Shown: in pieces, positions 56,800-64,000 of the stretch
How positions within the stretch are numbered: position 1 is the first letter of the stretch
Layout: the number at the start of each line of letters is the position of its first letter
Source of the DNA: Bolinopsis microptera
Lineage: Eukaryota > Ctenophora > Tentaculata > Lobata > Bolinopsidae
Assembly (NCBI RefSeq): GCF_026151205.1
Contig: NC_087078.1
Span: 19,259,765-19,323,764 of the forward strand
Direction of reading: 5' to 3'
DNA length: 64,000 bases
Translations under genes and position numbers: made by a program
The notes under the pieces: generated by a model
What the model saw: the letters and a program-made list of their open reading frames with translations, nothing else
Database searches by the model: none
Told to the model about the DNA's origin: nothing

Positions 56800-59000
56800 A
56801 GCCCTCACTGCTCACGTTTGCAGTAGCGCCCGACCGTTATTCTGGACAGCTTCGGTTCAATCCCAAAGATCAAGCTGAACTTTTCAATTCTTTCTTTTAT
56901 AACCAGTTTTCGGATCCTTCACTTTATGACACTGACATCTCCTATGTCAATGATGTTGATTTTGATATTGACTTCGATCATCGGGATGTTCGTAAGCTTC
57001 TTTCAAATATTAATTCAAATAAAGCCCAGGGACCAGATGGCATACACGGTAAAATTCTAAAAAATTGTTCCGTAGGTTTAGCTTACCCTCTAACATGCAT
57101 TTTTCGTGGATCCTACAACAGCGGCTACATTCCACAAGAATGGAAACTTGCAAATGTTGTCCCAATATTTAAGAAAGGTAAGAAAAGTGAGGTTGAAAAC
57201 TATAGACCAATATCCCTTACTTGTTTAGTCATGAAAGTTTTTGAGCGCATTGTTAAACGTAAACTGCTTTCTTTGACAAGTACCCTTCTTGATCCCAGGC
57301 AGCATGGTTTTCTAGAGCACAAGTCATGCACAACCAATATGGTTGATTTTTGTGATAGCCTGGCATTGTCTCTTAACGAAAACATTATCAATCATGTTGT
57401 GTATTTTGATTTTGCTAAGGCATTTGATTCTGTAAATCATGATATCCTTCTTCATAAGCTAAAGACCTTATATAACATTGATGGTACACTTCTCAAATTT
57501 CTTACCAATTACCTTCAAGGCCGTTACCAAAGAGTGGTTATTGGTAATGAGATGTCATCTACCCTCTCAGTTAATTCTGGTGTCCCCCAGGGCTCTATCC
57601 TTGGTCCCTTACTTTTTGTATTGTTTATCAATGATATTCCTCTTGGCCTTTCGGATAATACTGATATTGTTTTGTATGCCGATGATACAAAAATCTGGCG
57701 TAAAATACATTCATCTTCTGATAATACCAATTTACAAATGGATATAGACTATCTCTCTGACTGGGCACTTAGAAACAAAATGCGATTCCATCCAGCAAAA
57801 TGTAAAGTGCTCATTGTTTCAGGAAAACCATCTTTATCTCCTCCATTCGCATATAATCTTGATGGCTCTCCTCTTGTGTATGTAGAGTTAGAAAAAGATC
57901 TTGGAGTCGATGTTACTCCTAAGCTCAGTTGGAATAGTCAGTGCGACAGAATTTATACTAAGGCCTGCCAACAACTTGGTATGGTCAGAAGAGATGGCCA
58001 TATTGTCATTGATCAGAAACGTCGCCGGGCGCTTTACCTCTCCCTGGTTCGTAGCCAATTCGAAAATTGTTCCATAATCTGGCGCCCTTGTTATAAATCA
58101 CTTAGTGATAAATTAGAAAGTCTCCAAAAGAGAGCTATTAAATGGATTCTGTCTGAAGAGGGCCGCAGTTATCCACCTGAGCAATATGTCAAAAAGTGCA
58201 AGCTTGTCGACATTCTCCCTTTGTCTCAAAAGTTTGACTTGAATGATCTTATTTTTTTCCACAAAGTTCTGAACAATTTAATTCCTGTATGGCTGCCTCA
58301 CTATCTCACTTTATATCAGGGCACTTCTCGACTAAGACGTTGCCACCTCGACAGTCTGTCTATTGTGTCATCAATTTTACCTAAGTTAAGTCAGAATTCA
58401 CACACCTTATGTACCTCAAATAGCCCACTGGCAAAATCATTTTTCTACAGAACTCATATACTGTGGAATGGACTCCCTTTACAGGTAAGACAGATTGTGT
58501 CTACAAGTGTTTTCAAAGCTGAGGTCACTGAGCATCTATGGAAATGTTTATTGGATAGTGAAACAACAGCCTAGCCTAGTCTCTTTGCTCCCCATATTAT
58601 TATTATTTTTGTTTTATTAATTTTTGTATCTACCTTCCTATACTTTCAACATCATATCACACTTCACCCGCACACCTCACACATTAATGACCATATCAGA
58701 CCTGTATCTAATGTATCTGGAATTTGACGTATTGAAATACCAATTTTGACTCTATATCCACAGTTATTCACCATGGATTTGTTTGTTATTAAATAGTTTT
58801 TCATAAATTTTTGGATTTAGATTAATTCGATGTAATGGGTCCAAGTTACTGCGGACATAGTTCACTATGTGTTTACCGTGTTTGGGTGCCCATCATATTT
58901 TACAGATGGGGGCGATATTTTGAACGATTCTATTTTATATTCATCTATTGCTGTACTTTGTAAAATTTGAAAAGTATTTAATAAAAAAATTAAAAAAATA
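56800..59000 (+). mobile_element. CR1/jockey-like non-LTR retrotransposon, 5' truncated with intact RT
   Basis: The coding region from about 56850 to 58574 is followed by a 3' UTR and a TAAAAAAATTAAAAAAA-type tail near 58990. The upstream endonuclease region is absent. A second, shorter copy at 43477-44770 shares coding, UTR and tail, confirming the 3' end. Confidence 0.85.
56850..58574 (+). CDS. reverse transcriptase of a CR1/jockey-like element
   Basis: The open frame of about 575 codons begins upstream of the first Met at 57231, with NSNKAQGPDGIHGKILKN and WKLANVVPIFKKGKKSEVEN. RT motifs follow in order: NYRPISLTCLVMKVFERIV, QHGFLEHKSCTTNMVDF, catalytic FDFAKAFDSVNHD (motif A), GVPQGSILGPLLFVLFIND (motif B) and VLYADDTKIW (motif C with YADD). 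The C-terminal region includes CSIIWRPCYKSLSDKLESLQ and FFYRTHILWNGLPLQVR. It primes reverse transcription at nicked target DNA. There are no internal stops. The apurinic-type endonuclease normally found N-terminal is missing, so the copy is 5' truncated. Confidence 0.85.
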   Translation, partial: LRFNPKDQAELFNSFFYNQFSDPSLYDTDISYVNDVDFDIDFDHRDVRKLLSNINSNKAQGPDGIHGKILKNCSVGLAYPLTCIFRGSYNSGYIPQEWKLANVVPIFKKGKKSEVENYRPISLTCLVMKVFERIVKRKLLSLTSTLLDPRQHGFLEHKSCTTNMVDFCDSLALSLNENIINHVVYFDFAKAFDSVNHDILLHKLKTLYNIDGTLLKFLTNYLQGRYQRVVIGNEMSSTLSVNSGVPQGSILGPLLFVLFINDIPLGLSDNTDIVLYADDTKIWRKIHSSSDNTNLQMDIDYLSDWALRNKMRFHPAKCKVLIVSGKPSLSPPFAYNLDGSPLVYVELEKDLGVDVTPKLSWNSQCDRIYTKACQQLGMVRRDGHIVIDQKRRRALYLSLVRSQFENCSIIWRPCYKSLSDKLESLQKRAIKWILSEEGRSYPPEQYVKKCKLVDILPLSQKFDLNDLIFFHKVLNNLIPVWLPHYLTLYQGTSRLRRCHLDSLSIVSSILPKLSQNSHTLCTSNSPLAKSFFYRTHILWNGLPLQVRQIVSTSVFKAEVTEHLWKCLLDSETTA

Positions 59001-59790
59001 GGGGAGCCGTGCACTCGTGCGCGGCGGGTCATACAACGTATGACAAGGGTTCATTAAATGTACAATGAACAAGTAGGTATATAAGTGCGCCATCGACAGT
59101 GAGCCGCGCGTGCCGACTGTAGGATGGTTTTTTAGCGCTAATTTCGGCCAGCACAAAATTCTTGAAACAAATGCGTATTGAGTAACCTTCCCTTGATCAA
59201 ATTTTAACAAAAATTGGTTAGCTTACTTATAAACTTACAAGGAAAGTGTCCGAAAAATTTAAAACATATCCAACAATCAAACATTATGTTACAGCTAAAA
59301 CATAAAAGCAGCGTATTTTGCCCCATTTTCATTATTATATCAACTCCGATATCCATTAAATTTTTCGGACAGTTGTGAAAGCCCTATTGGAAGGTCTTCA
59401 CTAATTTTCAGAATGATCTCATTCAAGTGTCAAGGAACCGAAGATATGACAGAATAATACGACAAAAATCAACGAATTACGCCAAAATACGCAACTTTTA
59501 CAATTGACGATGTTACTCGTCTAAATTTCTTCGAAGTAGCGCGCGCCGCTTTCTTCTCGAAATGGCAAGTGCTACGAAGTAGCGCGCGCCGGGCCTGATC
59601 ATTAACAATGGTCAACTTTTACAACTGCTTTTGTTCCAAAAGTCGCGCACCATCAAATATCGCGAGCGTGCTAAATCACTCTACAGTCGATTTTCGAGAT
59701 TGTTCTAATGGGGGTCACGACCTCAGGTCGACCTGATACAATTCCTGACATTAAGTGTTACGGTAATGATTACCAAGTACATACTATCTT
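59001..59790. other. intergenic spacer between two retrotransposons
   Basis: Contains GC-rich patches unusual here: GAAGTAGCGCGCGCCG occurs twice (about 59532 and 59575), and GAGCGTGCTAAATCACTCT at 59667-59685 is shared with 9894-9912. No coding region supported. Confidence 0.4.
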
Positions 59791-61684
59791 TTGGACCAAA
59801 TTATGTTTCGGACCCTTTTATTTAAACTATTATTAAAACTATTCCTTATAGTATTCAACATCCTACTGGAACTTCTAGCTGTACTGTGCAGTCAAGTTGG
59901 GTATGAGCCAAGCTTTAGTGATAGCAAGACCTCAAAGAAAGCATTTGCTGATGACCTAACCCTGTTGTCGAAGAGCGAGAAGGAGATGAAGAAGATGTTA
60001 AAGGTAGTAGAAGAGTTCCTGGACTGGTCGAAGAAAATGAAGGCTAAACCATCGAAGTGCCTGTCTATGTCTATGAAGTGTACTGGAGGAAAGTACAATA
60101 CCTATGATGCAGAGTTTGTACTAAGCGAACAACAGGTGCCGTCCATTATCCAAGCACCAATGAAGTTCCTAGGAATGTACATGTATGTAGATCTTGAGGT
60201 GAAGGATTCGGTCCATGATCAAGAAGAAGTTAGAGGACCTTTTGGAAACAACGTCTAATGATGAAATCACCGGTCCAATGAAGGCGTGGGTGTATAACCA
60301 CCTCATCATTAGTAAGATGTCATGGGGGTTTACTGTTTATAACCTACCCATCACATTTGTGAGAGAGCTTGAGGCACTGTGTAACAGATACCTTAAGAAG
60401 TGGCTAGGGATTGCGCATCCTTGCACCACCACCGTCCTCTACAGGAGTAGAGACCAGAAAGGATTGCAGCTGAAAAACATCTGCACTGAGTACAAAGTCA
60501 TCCAACTTATTAAGGGTCACCAACTTTGTAACTCTAGTGACCCCTACATCAAAAAAGTGTACTCTAACCATAAGGCTATTGCAGACACACAGAAGATGTG
60601 GTCTTATCCCAAAGAGCTGAAAGACCGTCAGCGCCAACTTTACTTCCAAGAGTTAGTTGGAAAACCTGCAGTTGGTACAACTGGCCTCGGGTATGGGACA
60701 AGATATGAGGACACATCAGAGAGGAAACTGCTAACCAACATGGTGAGGACCTTTGATGAAGAGACACTTATTTGTTCACTTTTTGACAAAAAGCGGCAAA
60801 ACCTCTTTCTCACATGGGAAAATACAATGACATTCGACACCACGTGGAATAACCTGATCTATCAACTTAGTCCGGAACTGTTAAAGTTTCATGTCAATGC
60901 TATCCATGACACTGCGTCAACACCTAGCAACCTAAAGCTTTGGAATAAAGCCGTTTCAGGAAACTGTAAACTCTGCAGCAAACAAGGGACACTCGATCAT
61001 ATCCTCACGTTCTGCAAGGTTGCACTAAGATAGGGACGTTTCAACTGGCGCCATGATCAGGTCCTACGTGAAATCATGAAGACTGTTTCATCACAGATTG
61101 ACGAGTTTAATTCCGACATCGCCAAGGAATCGAAGAGGGCACCGTCGGTCTTTCACAAGGCAGGCAATAAGCGCGAGAAGGTTACCTTAGCTGACCCAAC
61201 TCATCATAAGACCCAAAGATATTTCTTTTCAGATGCCAACGACTGGAAGATAATATTTGATGAGGATGAGAGACAGAGGAACTTCCCGCAGCACATTGTA
61301 GCTACACCACTAAGACCTGATGTAGTGATCTATTCAGATAAAGCAAAGAAGGTTTATCTAATGGAGCTGACTTGTGGAAATGAGCAGAACTTTGCTGATC
61401 AAGAGAAGCGAAAGATGAAGAGATATCAGCAGCTGACAGAAGAGATAGAAGCCAACGGATGGGCTTGCAAGCTCCAGACAGTAGAAGTGGGAGCTCGAGG
61501 CATTTACAACTATAGCCTCCCAACCTTTATGAACCACCTGAACGTAAACAACAAAGAGAAGAAGAAGGCCTGCATGAAGATCGCTGAGATCAGCCTGAGG
61601 GCATCGTATACCATCTATTTGTCCAGAAACACTACCATATGGACAGATGATTGGGAGTTAGTCAAGAGACCAGTAATAGCATAG
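59791..61684 (+). pseudogene. non-LTR retrotransposon with restriction-like endonuclease (R2/NeSL/Hero-like), 5' truncated
   Basis: Three stretches form one ORF. The first (59791-60258) has the RT motif AFADDLTLLSKSEKEMKKML and WSKKMKAKPSKC. A one-base shift near 60215 leads to the second (from 60215), which ends in a CCHC knuckle (CKLCSKQGTLDHILTFC, C-x2-C-x7-H-x4-C). An in-frame TAG at 61031-61033 precedes WRHDQVLREI and the nuclease part, with RPDVVIYSDKAKKVYLMELT (the PD...E-x-T core of restriction-like nucleases) and CGNEQNFADQEKRKMKRYQQ. A C-terminal CCHC followed by a PD-(D/E)xK nuclease is diagnostic of the R2/NeSL/Hero group, which often inserts at specific sites. The fingers and most of the palm are missing, so it is inactive. 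Confidence 0.75.
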
Positions 61685-61689
61685 TAGGA

Positions 61690-62546
61690 GCGTAGAATGT
61701 TTGGGCCCAGAAAAACATGTTTAATACCGCTATGAACCCGTCATAAGCCGGGGACTACTATGAAAGTGATGATGCTGTGTTGTTGAAAGACCTTCGACCA
61801 ATCAAAGATGTACCTCATCACGCCAAGCAGTTATGCTTGTAGGTGAATATACACTTATAGAGTACAACAACTTTATAACACTCCGTATTTAACCTAGATA
61901 CCGGAACTTTTTAACTTCGGAAAATGGCCTTTTAACGGTTATTTGTTGCCCTGGTTTGTGAGGGCACTCCGAATAGAATTGCTCACCTAATGCGGGTTTT
62001 GACACAACGGGTAAATAGTAAATACTCCTACCTTTTTTAACTGCGGCAGTGAAATCCCTGCCGAAGGCCGTGTTACACTAGTATCATAATATATGCTTGA
62101 CGTCCGGGTCAAGTATGGGTAAGGCAATTCCTTTAGCGTTTAGTCTTAGATATGAAATAACATTAACAGTTCCCACAGCCGCTTTGCAATTATTAATAAC
62201 AATTACGTTAGACTTCGAATTAAAGAAATCAGAAATTCTTATTTCATTCTTAATCACATTATTCACAGGAAAAATACAAATAACATTGAATATTATTATC
62301 GAATAATTTCGCATATTGAAACATTGGGTCTGTCAACGGCAAGGTGTTAATATACTAAATTATGAACCTAATCTTCTTCTTTCAACCTAATTAAAGTGTT
62401 TATAATAGCTCATCAATGTTTCGTAGCCAATTTAGAGCGGAGACATTTGAATTCTGAACTTCAATGAACGGCTAACAGATGAAACATGGCCATTGAACAA
62501 TAGTAATAAACAAAGCATTCAGGCCCTAACCTCTCAAAATTGAAAT
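61690..62546. other. retrotransposon 3' flank and intergenic sequence
   Basis: Probably includes the 3' UTR of the preceding element. AT-rich; no coding region or array recognised. Confidence 0.35.
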
Positions 62547-62670
62547 TTAGGGGGTCGTTCACATATTAATCAGTTTTACAAATAGCTATTGAGTCAAAAT
62601 TACACTAGCGTAATCATTTGGAAACCCCCCTCCCCCTCGGCTGATTACGCAATATGTGAACGACCCCTAA
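62547..62670. mobile_element. MITE, family 2 copy 2
   Basis: Ends GGGGTCGTTCACATATTA and AATATGTGAACGACCCC are inverse. The interior AATCAGTTTTACAAATAGCT, AAAATTACACTAGCGTAATC and GGAAACCCCCCTCC matches 15565-15726. Confidence 0.8.
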
Positions 62671-63577
62671 GGGCCGGAAAAATTAACACCGATAAGATGT
62701 TTCACACGATTGAAATTTATTTATCTTTTACATGGCAATTTAATTTCCTTAAATACAATGATTGAGTGCTTAACTGTAACAACAACAATCGTAATGATGA
62801 TATTTACTATTTATGACTACTTTAAAAACTGTTATAAAAATTAACGACATTATTATTTTCTAGAATTAATATTTACACAAGGTGGATGACTATCTAGATC
62901 GTTCAATACAAATTTTCTGGGTATACACAATAGTTTTACTAGGGGATTCTCTCCGAATTATTCAAAGCGCTTCAGCTTCACAAGATATGAGATTTTTAAT
63001 AATATAATAAAAACAAAACATCTAGCAGCACGACACCATTAAACTATTTAAAGTAAAGTTAAGTAACAGTTAACCTAACACAGGCTTACAACACAAACAC
63101 TTCCTCTCGTAAAATAGTAAAATGACGACCTAAAAGACACCCATTAATAAGCAAACGTTCTGCTAAAAGAAAAAATAAACAAACAAATACATCTAGTCTA
63201 AAATCAGGCCTCCAGAAATCTTTCTGGTCTACAATGACCTTCATCTAAAATCCGGATTTGTTAAGATAACAATAAAGTTATTGTCATTATTATCACTTTT
63301 TACATAAAAAACCACGGAAGCTACCAATCTCACCCGGAATTTTGATTCATAATAAATAGTACTGTCAAATCAATAAAATATTCAATGTATTTACACAAAT
63401 TCCGGTTAATTCAATAAGTCGATAGTACTAGATCCTAAACATCAAAACTATACCTACCTATTGAAAAATACGACATCACAACAACCAGCCAAACACTGAC
63501 ATAGAGTTTCAATTTAAATATTTTCCTACACGATGAGCACAGTCCAGTGAATGCAGTTAAAATCGTCGTCACAGCGT
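62671..63577. other. probable 3' UTR/intergenic region of the right-end gene
   Basis: AT-rich sequence downstream of the minus-strand stop at 63578. I found no coding region. Confidence 0.35.
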
Positions 63578-64000
63578 TCATTCATCAGTCCGGTTTCTAT
63601 CCTGTGGGGACAGAGGTGGGGGGTCCCATTGGTCGGTAGTAACGTCTGAATCTATGATCCTAGTCGGGCGGTCTACTATCCAGGAAACTCAACAAGCTCG
63701 TTGAGATATATCGACTCAACTAAAAATATGTATTGTTAGATTTTCAGAAAATAAAAAATAACAATTTTAAAAAAATTTCCCTGAACCAATCGTAACTGGT
63801 TACGTACGTTAAGGGATTCAGGCAGATACTTCAACTCAACCGCAAGATACCAATCGACTAGGACAACTATCCAGAACCCTTATCTATACCCTACTGACTA
63901 GGACAAGAAAGTAAACTCACTTGGTAGAAGGTGATGCACAGCTTCAGGCAGAACTCCGAAATAACGGTGTTTTAGAGACACAGACGCGGCTATACGCTCA
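63578..64000 (-). CDS. last two exons of a gene, possibly a CDK-like (CMGC) protein kinase
   Basis: Exon 63921-64000 (partial at the window edge) ends with donor GTGAGT and reads ERIAASVSLKHRYFGVLPEA then VHHLLP. This resembles the end of the C-lobe in CDK/PCTAIRE/PFTAIRE kinases (R-I-x-A-x-x-A-L-x-H-x-Y-F-x-x-L-P). It leaves phase 1 and joins a terminal exon at about 63578-63675 (acceptor GGATAG or GGATAGTAG), giving DRPTRIIDSDVTTDQWDPPP and a stop at 63578-63580. The kinase identification rests on about 26 residues and is tentative. The exon structure is more secure than the family. Confidence 0.45.

Overview
This is nuclear DNA of an invertebrate animal. It has GT-AG introns, metazoan gene families (a degenerin/ENaC channel, a pentraxin-like secreted protein) and an animal repertoire of mobile elements (Penelope-like, CR1/jockey-like, restriction-like-endonuclease non-LTR, Ty3/gypsy, hAT-type and TA-target DNA elements, a tRNA-derived SINE). 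The phylum cannot be fixed from the sequence; an early-branching or marine invertebrate would fit. No bacterial genes, operons or CRISPR arrays are seen.

Layout. 1-4135: 3' part of a tandem-glutaredoxin gene (+), beginning in a 50-copy array. 5058-5906: intronless pentraxin-like secreted protein (-). 6384-9154: Penelope-like element with a DNA transposon inside one arm, flanked by two copies of a MITE. 10413-10892: relic of a repetitive-element ORF. 11086-14336: polypurine satellite, then a SINE. 16790-52320: a chain of 18 minus-strand exons, phase-compatible at every junction. It encodes two CCCH zinc fingers, a helical region, a Cys cluster, leucine-rich repeats and an acidic tail. One roughly 13-kb intron of this chain (22615-35733) contains two plus-strand genes: a DEG/ENaC channel (28015-30003) and a six-exon protein with hydrophobic helices (30594-35513). 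52383-61690 is mostly transposon debris. 63578-64000 holds the end of a possible kinase gene (-).

The most striking property is the tandem repeats. Many arrays are not random intronic satellites: their repeat unit spans, or starts within a few bases of, a splice junction. The 42-bp array carries a splice acceptor plus 22 bases of exon in each unit. The 36-bp array carries an exon end plus a GTAAGT donor in each unit. Two- and three-copy versions at other junctions look like early stages of the same process. This splice-junction-anchored duplication is the best candidate here for something undescribed. The exon models are my own reading of splice sites and reading phase and have no transcript support.
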